Assembly: GCF_021130785.1 (NCBI RefSeq)
Contig: NC_060210.1
Location: forward strand, 187,434,501 to 187,498,500
Reading direction: 5' to 3'
Source: Homalodisca vitripennis
Taxonomy: Eukaryota; Arthropoda; Insecta; Hemiptera; Cicadellidae
Length of the DNA stretch: 64,000 nt
The position numbers and the translations under genes are program-made. This document shows, piece after piece, positions 25,241 to 38,089 of this stretch; position 1 is the first letter of the stretch, and each line of letters begins with the position of its first letter. Under the pieces are notes generated by a model that saw only the letters and a list, made by a program, of their open reading frames with translations, ran no database searches and was not told the DNA's origin.

Positions 25241-26929
25241 AGTCATAATCAGGATTACTAAATAATAAATGTAATAGTTATTAGGATTTGAACACTGTAG
25301 CATTAACCGAATCGGTTACGGTGGCATGAACAGTTAAGTAGTTTGTGGAACTGAAGCAGACACTCAAACAAGATTATGGAAACTTAGTAATTAATTCATC
25401 CTATTATACAGACAATTGATATCGTCAGAACTTTCCTTCAGGTAAGAATAATACCTGTGGTGTTAAAGAAAACTGTTTTATATTAAGAGAAAGGTGAGAT
25501 TAATATACACTTCTTTAAATTTTTTATTAGATTAATATTCTTAAACATAATAATTTATTAACTCCTTATTAAACCAACTGTTGACATGAATCCTTCGTCT
25601 CTAACAACGATATTGAGACTCCTATAACCATGTAATTTTATAAAATTATAAATTATTCTAGGATTGTATTTACAATAGATTAAAATAGTGCGTCTTAGAG
25701 GTAGTTCTCACTAAATCAAACAAATTTTAAAATAATGTTATAAGTATTTGTACCTTTGGTATTTGTCTAGTATACTATCTACTAAAACGTTATTTCTCTA
25801 CTAAAATACCTGCGTGCGAGGCGGAAGACTGATATACTCTCCTTATTTGAGAGTTATTTGCATTTTAGAGTTCCTCTGGATTGAGTAGAGAGTTGTGCTA
25901 GATATTAGTAATAATCTTTATTCTTAAGGTTGGCAACAACTTGGCATTATTTAGGTCCGTCACGTGAAAAACGACTGGAGCTAGCACAATCTTTACTCTT
26001 AACATTTTAATACTCTAAGTGATGGCTTTTCACTTCAACACACGATTAATTACGTATAGTAAGCCATATAGTTAGCAATCATGATAAAAGTTTTAAAATA
26101 CCAAAAAGGAATTTACCTTTATCTACCTAAAAATTCAGATATAAGTTCAAACGAGTTAACAATAGGAGATATTTGAATATAACAATACAACCATTAAAAA
26201 CATGGTAATTAAAGTTAAACGAAGAAGTTCTATGACATTATGAGTTTGACAAGACATACGTACCAACCGAGTACAAATAGTTTTAAATATTATATTGTTG
26301 AATTGTAATTAGGGTATTTTTAATATTTTAGTATTATATACATGGTAAGTCAAAGACTTTTTCCTAAATTTATTTTGGGATGGAAATTAGATTTGTAAGA
26401 AAAAAATGTACGTAACGAAAGTTAGGGCGATCCTAAATTGGTGGTTCCTGGTCCGAATATCAAAATTTTCTCGCGTAAACATTAAAAAAAATTTACACGG
26501 TTTTAATTTTCAGGCCAACAAAGGATTTTTGTGAAATGTCTGTACAAAAATACATATACATATGAAATAGATAACTTAACATAATTGAGGTGTTAGAAAT
26601 AATCCAATATATTCTAGATGTTTACAAATAGCACATTAAATGCAAATTAATGCATGTTCTTAATCTGCAATGGATATCATGATGTGGTAAGTATTTAAGA
26701 ATATATATTGAACTTACGAAGCTCTAGTTCAATTTCTTTGTATTTAAAATTTTTACAATTTTCCATTTTGGTTCATGAAACCATCCACATCACCGATATT
26801 TATTTGTCACGTTTTCTCCTACAATATAAAATATGTTGGGTTCAGTGACGTTTGCCAGTGTTCAGTTTTGATTAATAATAGTTTTAGTTTTACATAAGTA
26901 TGTTTGCTATTTATACTGGCATTAAGACC

Positions 26930-27130
26930 TCCTCTGTGACGTCAGGAACAGCTGTGTTCAGCGCAATCTGTTACCTGAGGCAATAACTGTCAACCCTGCT
27001 GTCGTGAGCTTCATCCGTCAGCCGGTAGATAGCACCAGTCACTCTACCTGTCAAAACTCCACCTAAGGGTCATAATCTACAACCTCACGAATCGCTCTTT
27101 CACACCTTTCATCACAATTCCTCCTGCAAG
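26930..27130. other. GC-rich island
   Basis: About 200 bp distinctly richer in G+C than the flanks. It contains a CREB/ATF-type site TGACGTCA (26937-26944) and no long frame. It could be a conserved noncoding element. Confidence 0.3.
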
Positions 27131-28799
27131 AACTATGTATGTTTTTACCACTTTGTGTAAAAATTAAAATTGTGCATGTTGATAAAAAGTTAATGATGGT
27201 ATTTAAATATAGGAAAGGTCTAATTAAACAATAAGAGTCAGTAAATAAACTGAATCAAACTAATTTTTACAAATGCCGTTGAAATATTCATATGCTCTTA
27301 CAAATTCTAGTCAGTCATTCTATCACACAAATTTCCAAGAGGTAGCAAAACATAGATCGATGTAACATCCTCCTCAAAATGGAAAGGAATGCTGTATATT
27401 AAAGATACATACAATATTAGTAGCTTATATAACATCGATATATACGTGTACTTAGCAGATTAAATTCAATACAAAAATTAAACTTAAACCTTTATATAAA
27501 AAATCTTGTAGACAATTAAACAATGTTTTCAATTTGTATCTAGTCCACGTAAAAGCCTTTTTTGATATTTTCGAACACCCCGATATGAATCTTAGCCCTT
27601 AGCATAGTTTCTTTTCAATACTTGCCATTGCTTACATTGGTCCAGTATTTTTATGAAAACCACAAAGCACCAATCAGAGTAGCAAGGTAAAGCTTTCTGA
27701 CTACTTTATAAGATTTACAGTAATCAAAACCTGTAATAATTCTGTCAGTTTCTGGAGGACAAATGCTTTATTTAAAATGATCATAGTGTCTGGGCTATTT
27801 CTCTCTATTGATTATACATTTGAAGAAACCCTTTTTTTAAGAAACTCTTGGTTATAAACTCATGGCGAGAAGGTTTAGAGAACATGCAATGGTAAAATGA
27901 TTTTAGATAAGCTACAATTAGATTAATAAATATAGAATATTAAACTCACTACCAACAGTTCGACAAATATTAACTATTACACTTCTTATGTGATCAGCAA
28001 GAATGTATTTCTTCATGCTGTCCTTTGGTCTGAATATTGTTCTGAGGGTTTGATGCGTTGAGATCAAAGCTTCATAAACTGGAGTAATGTTTTAAATCAA
28101 GTTTTTTTCTTGCGTGTTTAAAAAGTGCCAAACACTAAATTGTCTAGATAAAATAACTATGATAAAATGATATTGGTTAATTCTGTAAGGACCAACCAGT
28201 TTGTTATAGTCCAATTAAGTAATATAAGGAGTTATGTATCAGTTGTTCTAATCTAAACAAAAATCTATACCTTACTGCACTATATACATTGAAAATTAAC
28301 TCTTGTTACACTCTTAATTGGATATATGAACTATTTAGTTTAACATTTGACAAAAATTACTTAGTTAAACCTAACTTTGTGTAATGTTACCGTTGCTATT
28401 ATACCTAATACTGCATAACTAATACGTTTCATCCCACTACCAACAAACAGTGCCACAATTGTAAAGAAAGCATATATTGTACGAAAAAAATAAACCTCAG
28501 GTTATTTCCGGTTTATTTAATAATTCTATTGCTTTATAATTATATTCATTGAGATTTAATCCCTCTTCAGCATATACCTTGTTGCAATAAAGTCACATAA
28601 ACAATTTAGGGTTTCTAGATCTGCATTTTTTAAATAAAGAGCCCTAATGTAGTCATGATGCAATTTATTATTAAACATAGAGTACAAACAAAGCAATCTG
28701 CAAACAAAGGAAAGAAATAAATGTTGCTCCTAGTATAATGTTTATTATCATTCATCTGCTTTATTTTAAAGTTATTTTTTGACGATGGAAGTATTGTGA

Positions 28800-28915
28800 A
28801 GGAACACTTTTTTTCTGGATATTGGCCTTTGTTCAGTGATACAAGAAATCGGTTATATTACGTTTCGATATTTTCAATCTGAACTCTACTTCAGGTGGAT
28901 TACTAATACACAGAT
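28800..28915 (-). repeat. Hammerhead-like repeat motif, copy 2 (minus)
   Basis: On the minus strand CCTGAAGTAGAGTTCAGATT is followed by ATATCGAAACGTAATAT, ATCACTGAACAAAGG and CAATATCCAG. The same tail occurs with the plus-strand copies near 58880 and 59020. Confidence 0.45.
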
Positions 28916-29069
28916 TCTTATCTAAATAAATCAGGCAAAAGGGTAAAACATTCAGGAATTTAACTAAACCGTTTTAATAGTTAATGTTTTGATTTAGTTG
29001 CATGTGCATAGGGTTGATATACAACTTAAAAACGCGATGTTTTATTATGTTAGCTTTAACCTAATTCGT

Positions 29070-29170
29070 ACAATGTTTAGGGTTAGTTATCTACCTGCTG
29101 AAGAGGTCAGATTACATTTTAAAACTTAATATTGGTCATTTCTTGGATCAATGTTCAGTTTTAAATGTTC
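29070..29170 (+). repeat. Hammerhead-like repeat motif, copy 3 (plus)
   Basis: GGTTAGTTATCTACCTGCTG leads into GAAGAGGTCAGATTAC and AATGTTCAG. Segment B has the homologous copy at about 58998. Confidence 0.45.
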
Positions 29171-29439
29171 TAAAATATCTTGAGTTCCTTTTGAAAAATA
29201 CAATATTGTAGCAGGTTTAAATTCATTAAAATATCAATTTCGCGGATGCACTATATTAGATCAGAACTAAATTATCTATATTACGTTATCATTCATTAGA
29301 TATCTTTTTGTTTTTTAATAACGGCAAAGTCTGATTGCTGAGCTGAGTTTATGTGTAACAAACTAGCTTTCTTAGAAGACGAAAGAAACATTAATTTACA
29401 ATATTAAACACTTAAGGATCAGATAACAATTATTATTCT

Positions 29440-29750
29440 TCGTGTTTGTTCAAAGGACCGTATAATTCCCTCTGACACATCTCTTAGATTACAAAGTATC
29501 ATTAATAATATAACAAAATTGGATATTAAGATACAAAACACTTGCTATTCCTGTGAAAGGTGTAGCCTCTTTGTACATGTTAAGTCAGGACAAAGCTGCT
29601 CATATTAGTGACTCTCGGTGAAAGCGAATAGCGTCCATTACAGCTCTTAATGGCGACATTGTGCATTAAATGTAATGGCTGCTCTTTAAAAAGCTGCTTC
29701 ACAATCGTAACTACTCTTGATGTTTTATTTTAATTAAGTAATGTATCGTG
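29440..29750. other. Highly conserved block between segments A and B
   Basis: Aligns with 59370-59680. Identical stretches include CGTCCATTACAGCTCTTAAT, GGCGACATTGTGCATTAAAT and GCTCTTTAAAAAGCTGCTTC. ATTA/TAAT cores typical of homeodomain binding sites cluster in the block, and CCATTACAGCTCTTAATGG is an interrupted palindrome. No shared reading frame is visible. A duplicated enhancer or a noncoding RNA are both possible. Confidence 0.5.
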
Positions 29751-30429
29751 TTGTTTATTTCGGAGTTTACTACATGAATTGATATAAAACATTTAGAACA
29801 ATTTGATGACATTTGTCTTCTATTAGTAACTGAAAACGCGACCTAATATATTTAAATATCCCAATATAAATATTATTAACTATTATTACATCATGAAAAA
29901 TTTCAAATCTATATATCATTTTATTATTCTACATGTGTGCAAGTTAATGGCGTCACATTTTAAAAATAGATATGATTTATGACTCTAATACGTTTTTAAA
30001 TTTATCTATTCTAGTATTTTCTCTGTGCCATACAATTTATCTCATCACGCTATAGGTATCTTGTTTGTGAGTATGAAATATATTCCATATACATCTTAAA
30101 AGGTGTTGGTTGGTCACTGAAAACAACATTTATGTAAATATTGTTATCAATTGGAAACTGTATTCTAATAAATAAATATATAAACTAACTATCCGACATT
30201 ACTTTTCAAATTATACGAATATTTTTTATTTAAGTATGATTAACAAGTCAAAATCTATTTCAAGCTCGGATAGATTTCAATCCCATTAATGTTTATTTAC
30301 GTAAAATTAATAATGGCTAATGCGTAAAAACGTATTATTATATCTAAACTCCTATCGCCAATACTAAATTTTCTATAATTTTACTCCAATACTAATAAAT
30401 AACCTTTTTAACGGTTAACGCTAAGACAA

Positions 30430-30770
30430 ATAATGATACAAAAATAATAATGCCAGCTTTATTAGGATGGGTATATTACTACGCAATCATAACAAGCCTT
30501 ATACTCAAGTCAATATCTGGGTAGATTAGTTTACAGAACACACAAGGTATCTGGGAACGGTGCCAATAACGTTAAATGCTCAGCAATCTAACGCCTTAAT
30601 ATCGGCAGAGTTGGCAGGGTATATTCACAAAGTCCCTACTGGCTCGTTTTCAACAGACAATTTGTTAAATAGGCTTACTACAACTGTTGTCTTGCAGCAG
30701 GTAGATAGTTATTTGTATACCAATTTTACTAATTATTTAAAATTCACCTTGATTGGTAAATGAATAAATT
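30430..30770 (+). other. Conserved block between A and B with a short shared frame
   Basis: Homologous to 60890-61210. A frame starting GTG at 30560 in A and ATG at 61038 in B gives related peptides (MP-TLN......LISAELA.YIH.V), and one six-base indel keeps the frame. After about 35 codons a two-base indel puts the copies out of frame. A small gene or exon is possible but weakly supported, so I list it as a conserved block. Confidence 0.35.
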
Positions 30771-30954
30771 AATTATTTCATCGATAAATTCGTGATTACT
30801 GAAGTATATCAACTAATGATGAAAACGACTTTGTTTAGAGGATTGAGTTAGATCCATTTTTGGCCTCATTTCTAGTCAACTTCGAATAAACCTTTTATTT
30901 TGGGTATTTCTATATTGGAAGTTTATTATTTAAGATAGAAGGTTTAAAAGGATA

Positions 30955-31050
30955 ATATGATTTCGGATATTTGCCATCGTTACAGTATGTATTAAAAATG
31001 TATAACAACGTTTCTAGAATTGCAATCTATCATCTTCATCAGTTTTTCAT
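30955..31050 (-). repeat. Hammerhead-like repeat motif, copy 4 (minus)
   Basis: On the minus strand CTGATGAAGATGATAGATTG is followed by TCTAGAAACGTTG and later GTAACGATGGCAAATATCCG. This copy has both CTGATGA and GAAAC. Confidence 0.45.
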
Positions 31051-31379
31051 CGGTATGTAAATATTTCATAAGATGAACTTTACGGTCTCACCATTCAAAT
31101 TAAACATGTTAGGATGTTTTTTCCAGGCTATGCAAATCGAGATAATTATATCTATATAATATACTGGTGACTGCATTATTATGCGTATGAGGATTAAAGG
31201 TAAGTATACAAGAAGGTTCCATGAAATATGCCATAAATACTTAACCATAGTTGGCGTTGGAAGTTGTTTAAAATTTTCAAATAAATACTTTAGATTTCAT
31301 TTAAAACCTTTTCAGGATTTCAACACACACATAAACAAACAACGGTTGAATTCATATAACTCTAAGAAAAGTGTTTAAG

Positions 31380-31870
31380 TATAAAGTGCATCGGCACAAG
31401 TAACACTCGCCTTTTAATTATACACTTACACTAGACTTGAGCTGTATGGACGATTATCCAGCCTGAAACTTCACCAGAGTTATCGAAGATAGTTGGAGAT
31501 CATTTTGTCATTTTGTTATACCAAATAAGTTTTATGGGTTCACCTCGGATATCTCTTGACGATCTTTTCTAATCATCTAAGATAAGAAATTATAACGGAT
31601 CAATGACTTTTTCTTAGATGTCCAGAATGTGTGGTAAAGTTCTGCCACATTAATCCCGAACACTGTACATCACTATTTTGTATGCATGTCACGTGAACCA
31701 CTCAGTGAGGGCCTCGATTCTCTCTCTACGCCTGATACGGGTCGTCAGATTTGATGCGTTCATCTTTTTGACGAAGTGGATCGCGTGAAAAGCAATCTCC
31801 GATTCCTGGCACATCTTTGTTGTCCGTTGCTCTCTTCGATATTTCAACATGTTGTTATATTCTTTAGTCT
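31380..31870. other. Conserved block between segments A and B
   Basis: Aligns with 61795-62290. GATGCGTTCATCTTTTTGAC, GGATCGCGTGAAAAGCAAT and CTGGCACATCTTTG are identical. Substitutions between the copies are not concentrated at third codon positions in any frame, which argues against coding. Confidence 0.45.
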
Positions 31871-32604
31871 ATCTAGTCGGTTACCTAAGGTGATAAAATC
31901 GATTTTTCGATCGAATAATCTTCTTAATATTTGTAGAAAATCTTTGTTATACCTCCTTGAGGTATTTCAACCTTTAATTCTAAATACAGAGAAAATGGAC
32001 CATTGTTTTTAGTATACCACTAGGACTCGTTTGAATCTGAGGCAGAACGTTAGAATTTCTCATAATCAGGTCCAAAGAAAGACGGTTGATGTGATAGTTT
32101 TACAGTAATGAATCAGAATCAGAAAGTCTTTATTTGTCAATCAATCACACATTACAATATGAATAAAGAGCCACATGGGACGAATCCTGTGCGTGGCTCT
32201 GAGTTCCTTTAATGACATTAGAGAAATTCCACGTGATTTATTGATAACACTTTTAACAATTTACAGTACAAATAAAAATTTTTTCATATTATGTTGAATA
32301 CTTATAATCCATAACTCAATAAAACACTGCTTGGTTTTAAAATTTCAAAAATTTCCTACTGAAACTGTATGTATTTTGCCTATGAGTGATACAGTATATG
32401 TTTATCCTTTTTATCAGTTTAAAATACATAAAAATACTCTCCAAATCAATACTCGATTTTACTAACATAAAACAATTTTCTAATATAATCAGTTACCCCG
32501 AACTATTAATAAAATGTACAGGGTGTCCTGATCCATTTACCCATATTTGCCTTTAGATCTTTTCCTACTCAAATAAATTAGTACCAAAGATTTTGATTTT
32601 GTTT

Positions 32605-33010
32605 ATTAAAAGTATCCACATACCAAAATAAAACAGGTTAAATGTATGGCTGACCCTGGTAAAGAGTAGGATTTAGTGTTATTGCTGAAGGCTCTTTACT
32701 TTATAGTCCAGGGCAGCCGAACGCTGAGCAACAGTGTCTGAACGTTTCTCCGATCCCTGGAATTATGTAGGTACGAGTTTTCTGTGCTCTCACACTAGAG
32801 TGCAGCATGAGGTCGCCGCCAAGGCTGCACAGTACGCCGTATCTGATAGCTAATAAACCTCTATCGTTCCTATACACTTTCTCCCGTGCTGCACGAGACC
32901 ACGATTTACAATACACGATTTTCCAAGGCAATTTATTAAAAAGTCCTTATCCAGCGCACATAATAAATAATAATTGTTATATTATGAATACCTATACTAA
33001 GTTTATTTTC
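32605..33010. other. Three-copy conserved island, copy 1
   Basis: This GC-richer block is very similar to 51895-52300 and 63070-63500. CCCTGG (32654-32659) can pair with CCAGGG (32708-32713), helped by AAAGAG/CTCTTT inside the loop. The same CCAGGG can instead pair with a second CCCTGG (32755-32760), so two hairpins are mutually exclusive. CGCCGTATCTGAT, CTAATAAACCTCTATCG and GTGC.GCACGAGA are common to the copies. The minus-strand frame 32701-32931 is not preserved in the others, so this is probably noncoding. Confidence 0.6.
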
Positions 33011-33407
33011 TTTTAACTATTTCTAGTTTAATTATTTTTAACAATTAAAAATTCTAAATTTATTTCGTTGCGAATTTATGAAATTAAATTTTGAATTTTA
33101 TAAATATAACTGAATTAACAGTTGGTGGAATTTTAATTTGCAGAGAACAAGCTTTTGGAGAGAGTCTGAAAAATATTTAAATTGCAAGTAAACTTTTTAC
33201 AATGTTGGCATGAACAACAAGTAATTTTGGCACAACTTAAGGAAATTACTTTTCATTACTAAAACAAAGTTTCTCTCTTTTAGTGTAGTATATCCTTGGC
33301 ACCTTAAAGTTGTATGGATTATTTGTGAACGTATATAATGTTTAGTTATGATAAAAAGGTCACAATCAAGTTTAAAATGTTTTGGTATTTCCAAGGAAAT
33401 ATTACTA

Positions 33408-33800
33408 TGACTGCAGTTTAGAATTTAAGGTATATTATGACTGCTCTTAAAAAGTGAAAAAGTTAGATTTATCATTTAAGATTCTTACTTTCAGTTTGTT
33501 AAGTAATTAATCAGTTTTCTTAACCAATTTCAAACACAATGTTGAGTGCATGAACGATCTGTGTGCACGAATAATAATGTTAATTGAGGACAAAAGTAAT
33601 ACATAATCAAATTCAACTAGTTTTGGTGTTGACAAAGAAAGATTGCAGTGGCTGCAGTTTGAATGTGTAGAAATTGACGTAAGTAAACATTTAGTTTAAA
33701 TTTCCGCTATTATTGAAACGTGGAAAAGTTAGATAAAACATTTGAGTTTATTACTCAGTGTTATAAGTTAATTAGTCAAGATATTTTCTTAAGCAACTAG
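33408..33800. repeat. Local tandem duplication, period about 240 bp
   Basis: GACTGCAGTTTAGAAT near 33410 and GGCTGCAGTTTGAAT near 33651 start two diverged units. Both continue with G.AAAAGTTAGAT.....CATTT and GTTA.GTAATTA.TCA-type sequence about 50-100 bp on. No frame is shared. Confidence 0.5.
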
Positions 33801-36800
33801 AAACGCTTTAAAAACCTAGCGCTTAGAAAAAAGTTTGGAACGTAGAACTGCTTCTGAAAAAGTTTTACATATTTCTTCAACTTCAAACGGATATAAATTA
33901 CTTTAACTATTTTTGAGAGAGCCTCTCAGAAGTCACAGAAAGAAAATAATTATTTTTAATGCAAAGAACACCAATAGTATCTTATTTTACGTTTATGTAT
34001 ACTGTTCTATAACGGGAAAACAATTTTAATGCATTTGTTCAGATCACTGAAGTAAGAACATAATTTAATGGAATATATACACGCAAAAGGATTTAGTAGT
34101 GTTTGTCAGTCCGTATGTGTTATGAAATAACAATCTTCACCGGTTTTAATACAGGAATTTAACATTTGGATTATAAATTATCATCAATTTAGTGAAATAA
34201 ATTATGAATAGAGAAAACAGACATAAAAATAAAACAAGTAAACCCTTAATTCATTATTATAGATATGTTTAATAAAAACTGTTCTGTGAATTTTTGTCGT
34301 TTCATGATAAATATCTTGTACAATTTAAATAGAGTATATGTAAAAATAGCTCTTAATCAAATTTAGACTACATACTAAAAATATATAAATATATATTTGA
34401 AAGTTTTATAAATATGAAAGATTTTTCCAAAAGTATTTAATTAAGAAAGTACAATTTAAATAACTTGGGTAAATGTAACATGATCATCAGAATCGATTAA
34501 ACAGGAATAGTAATTAAACATGAGATATTGTGTAATATTAATATTTACTGTCGCGATTCTACGTATACTGACAAACATACCGTTAATTTTTAATACCTGT
34601 TTTGAAGATTGGTTCAGCTAGTGGTTAAATTATCCACGTAATAGATTCCTCCATTGAAGAAGTTACGAATTTATTCCTCTTCTGCGTGTTTCTCTATTTA
34701 TTTCGAACTGGAATAAGGAAAATGCTTTTTCGTAGATGTTTCCTCCTCTATTCTCTTGAAATTTATATATTTTGCAAAACACACATTATGAGTGAAGAGC
34801 GGTGATTTGTATAAACTAGTACATAAATATCATACACTATTATAAACAGCACATCTTAACAAAAATTCTGCACTTTGGTCAGTTATGTTTAGACTGTAAC
34901 AAACTTTCTGATTTGATGATATATGAGCATCAGATACACCTATTAAGTTTCTATATCAGATTAATTAACCATACACAAGCAGGGTTTCGGACCAACAAGC
35001 TATTGCATCAGGCTATCAACCGGTGGATCTATAAATCGGTTGAATTAAGGGCAAATAGTTACATCATTATAATATTGGTTACATAGTATTCACTCGGAAT
35101 TTGATATGTAATATACAGATGAAGCATACCTTCTAATTACATACATTCTACGTTGCCATTATTAAACATTGTAAATACTGCGTGTAGTATACTTATGAAT
35201 TATTTTTTAGGTTTGGGAAGAAACCATGTTTTGTTGGTTGAAAATCGACCAAGATTAAACAAATGTTGTCAATGTGTTATACTCGTTTTCAAAACAATAT
35301 TTATAACAATTTGAAAATCTATTCCATTTGGGAAAAATACTCTCCATATAGACTTCTCTTCTGTTCATATTTACAATATGTATCCACAAATTTGCAATAA
35401 ATACTGATGATGGTGAATTACCTATCATTTTAAATTAACGTCACTCAAGACAAACAATGACAAGAAAATTGTTACATTGAAAAACTTCTTAAACAAATTA
35501 ACTTTTTTTAAACCGAAACTTACATAAAACCAATGTAATACTATTTAAACGTTAGTTTCGTATATAGAGGTTATAAGATGCAATATAATACAAACATATT
35601 TATGAAATAAGATTTTAGTTTGTTTATATATTATTCAATTATATATACATATAGGCCTTTTACGAATATGATGAAGAAAATAATACCAAACACAGAATAT
35701 GTTGTTATCCCATTTCATGAAAAATTACAAACTTTTTATTTTCCTACATCTAAATAAAATATTGTATGGATTTTGCCAAGATTTAAAAGTTATAATGCAA
35801 TAACCAAGTAAATATAATTTTACGTTACTTTTGTTGTCAACATACTTCACCTATAACTCAATATTTGTTACTAAGGAACTAGTTTAGGCAATAAGTATTC
35901 AAGAAAATTTTCGTGAAGAGTGGATATTCTCCTCCTTAAGATGTTGAATGAATACTGCAAATACGGATGTCCCTATACGTGAAGGCTAAAATAAAAATAA
36001 TATCTATTGATGTTTGAACCCATCAACACGGTTATAAATCGCCTAGAAATATTATTATGTTAAATACTCTCATATATAAAGAAGTTTGGATTTGTTTCAA
36101 ATTACTATTCATGATAATTTTACCTATTGTATCAATTTATAATTGACAGCAAAAAGGTAAAGTTTTTTTAGAATCTTACCTAGCTCTATAGCATATGTAG
36201 TTTTACGTAATAGAATGTTTTTATTAGTAGAATTGTTTAATGATTAATCTCTTCACATTACCATTCGTAATACATTTTTACCATGTTAAGCATCAATACA
36301 CTTTATAAAGAACGAGTAATAGAGAACCTTGGAGAAGTGAAGGAGGTAAATTTGGATTCAGGCAGAGATATCTTAGAAAGCTGTAGAAGAGCTGAAAGCG
36401 TGTAATGCGGTCCCAGAAGAAACAAATAAAATATGGATGACTAAAACAGGGATCGGTGTCTTATGTATGCAAAGAGTGCGGCAGAAAATATTTGGATTTA
36501 AAAAATACTTGTAACTTGCTGTATTACTCTGTGTGAATATTATAAGTTTATAATTTCGGTCTACTTTTACTTTCTCCACCGATTTAAGCGTAACATTTAA
36601 AATATGTATTTTAATAATAGAGTTCTATAAGGAGTTTCTTTCTGTTTACAAATGTCCAAACAACTTGTCAATTTACTTGACATAATGTAGATTTCAACTA
36701 ATGTAAGGTTATGTTTTTGTTAGAGGAATTTTGTAATGTTTGTTACAGTTTTTCTAAATCGATGGACAGTTAAAAAGACAATAGGATCTTGAGTAGCCCA

Positions 36801-37197
36801 GATGGTGAACGTACGACAGTCCCTACTGTTATTTAAAGGAAATTAACGTAAAGCGTTTAAGAAAATACTTTATTTATATAAAACTATACGAAGATTAAAA
36901 GTGCTTGGTGAGAATTAAAATAAAATGTGATTATAACTCTTTTTAAAAGTAGCACATTTCTCTCTTGAATACATTTGATGTGAATCTAAACCATAGAAGA
37001 TTTGAAACTATATGATTATTACTTGTTAAATATGGGATATTAATTTTACTACAAGTATGCTCTTAAGCGATACTATAATTTAGGCATTACAATACATCTC
37101 CATACACCACTTTGTGTAATACAATACCCTGCTAATATGCGAGACGTGCTACCCTGTATTAGCAAAAACATTATTGATAACACGTAAATATATTATT

Positions 37198-37470
37198 GGC
37201 TGACTTTATGAGCCAATTGAGATTTACGATGAGCCAAATGTTTCAATTGATATTTAGGAAAAATCTGCCTGTTCATCCATACGATATCTCGAAAACTAAA
37301 TGAATCTATAGACTTGAAATTTCATTTGAATCGATCATGGTGTATGTCAAGTCATGGGACTTGGCTAAACTTTGGCGAATATTTTATCATCGGTCTTATG
37401 GGCAACAATGAGTGTAACGATGAAATAGAAGAAAATTTAATTTTTAATCAAAATAAGTACATGATTTTTT
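37198..37470 (+). repeat. Dispersed repeat of the GGCTGAGC family
   Basis: TTGGCTGACTTTATGAGCC, CTGCCTGTTCATCCATACGA, ATATCTCGAAAACTAAATGA, TATAGACTTGAAATTTCATT and GGTGTATGTCAAGTCATGGG follow family order. The open frame at 37314-37541 lies in this repeat and is probably chance. Confidence 0.55.
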
Positions 37471-38089
37471 TACTTTATCTAAATGTTTTACTGCTAAGTT
37501 ATATTTGGTGCCCAGGCGGGCAGAAAAAAGAAGATACATAAAGTGATCAAACCACAAAAGAAATTATATTAATCTTTTTATTTTAATCTTCAAACAATAC
37601 TAAATAGCCAGAAAAAATTTTTAATTCAAACAGTAGAGAGGAGCAGTTGGAATAAATCCTCACCACTATAGGTTGCATTTAAAATAAAAGTATAACATGA
37701 TTATTGTATAATCATAAAAAATTGATATTGGAAACAGAACATATCAGAAGAAAAATTATTCTAGTGTGAACTTTTTAGTACACAATATAAATCAAATTAT
37801 TGCTAACAGAATAAGTAAAACATTTTTGTTTAAATAAACCCAAAATTTTTTTAAAAGTAAATATTATTCAATTAGTTTATTCAACGTGTAATATATAGTT
37901 AAGTATATAAAACATTTTACAAACAAGTGTTTCATAATGTAAATTTTATACTGTTTTGTTTATAATTTCCAAAGGCAAAAAATATTTATTAGAAGACACT
38001 ATTATATGTGGTATTAACTTTAACAATTTGGTTTAGCATTAGCTTCATTAATACCTAATTAACTTAAGTAAAGGCTGTATCGTTTTGGT

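Larger units (their letters stand above)
22110..28800. other. Segment present in A but missing from B
   Basis: The A/B alignment stops near 22110 (B 58830) and resumes near 28.9-29.0 kb (B about 58.9-59.0 kb). The intervening 6.7 kb is either an insertion in A or a deletion in B. It holds a partial copy of 19480-19680 (at 23285-23480), a GGCTGAGC-family repeat (24980-25240) and a GC-rich island (26930-27130), and is otherwise AT-rich with nothing I recognise. I see no flanking terminal repeats that would make it one transposon. Confidence 0.5.
17840..33010. repeat. Segmental duplication, segment A
   Basis: This stretch aligns in the same order and orientation with segment B (about 53540-63500). 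Matching anchors include 17852 with 53549 (CCTACTAACAT), 18555 with 54287 (ATATAAGTGG.TGTATAATAT), 20449 with 57288 (GTTAAAAGGCAATCTTCTGG), 21180 with 57852 (AGGCCAAGAGAT.CCATGTG), 29640 with 59576 (TTAATGGCGACATTGTGCAT), 30598 with 61076 (ATATCGGCAGAGTTGGCAG), 31757 with 62187 (GCGTTCATCTTTTTGACGAA) and 32652 with 63121 (GACCCTGGTAAAGAGTA). Roughly 22.1-28.8 kb has no counterpart in B. Similarity is patchy: some blocks are nearly identical while others are hardly alignable. Confidence 0.85.
33011..38085. other. AT-rich spacer with a local tandem duplication and one repeat copy
   Basis: Contains the duplication at 33408-33800 and the GGCTGAGC-family copy at 37198-37470, described separately. 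Around 36310-36410 two plus-strand frames of about 20-25 codons look protein-like and an AATAAA follows near 36426, but they are too short to support. Nothing else is recognised. Confidence 0.4.

Noticed and set aside
32701..32931. 76-codon minus frame in the three-copy island
   Set aside because: The other two copies carry indels and stops in this frame.
36310..36430. Short protein-like frames followed by AATAAA
   Set aside because: Two overlapping frames of 20-25 codons look equally plausible, so neither can be supported.
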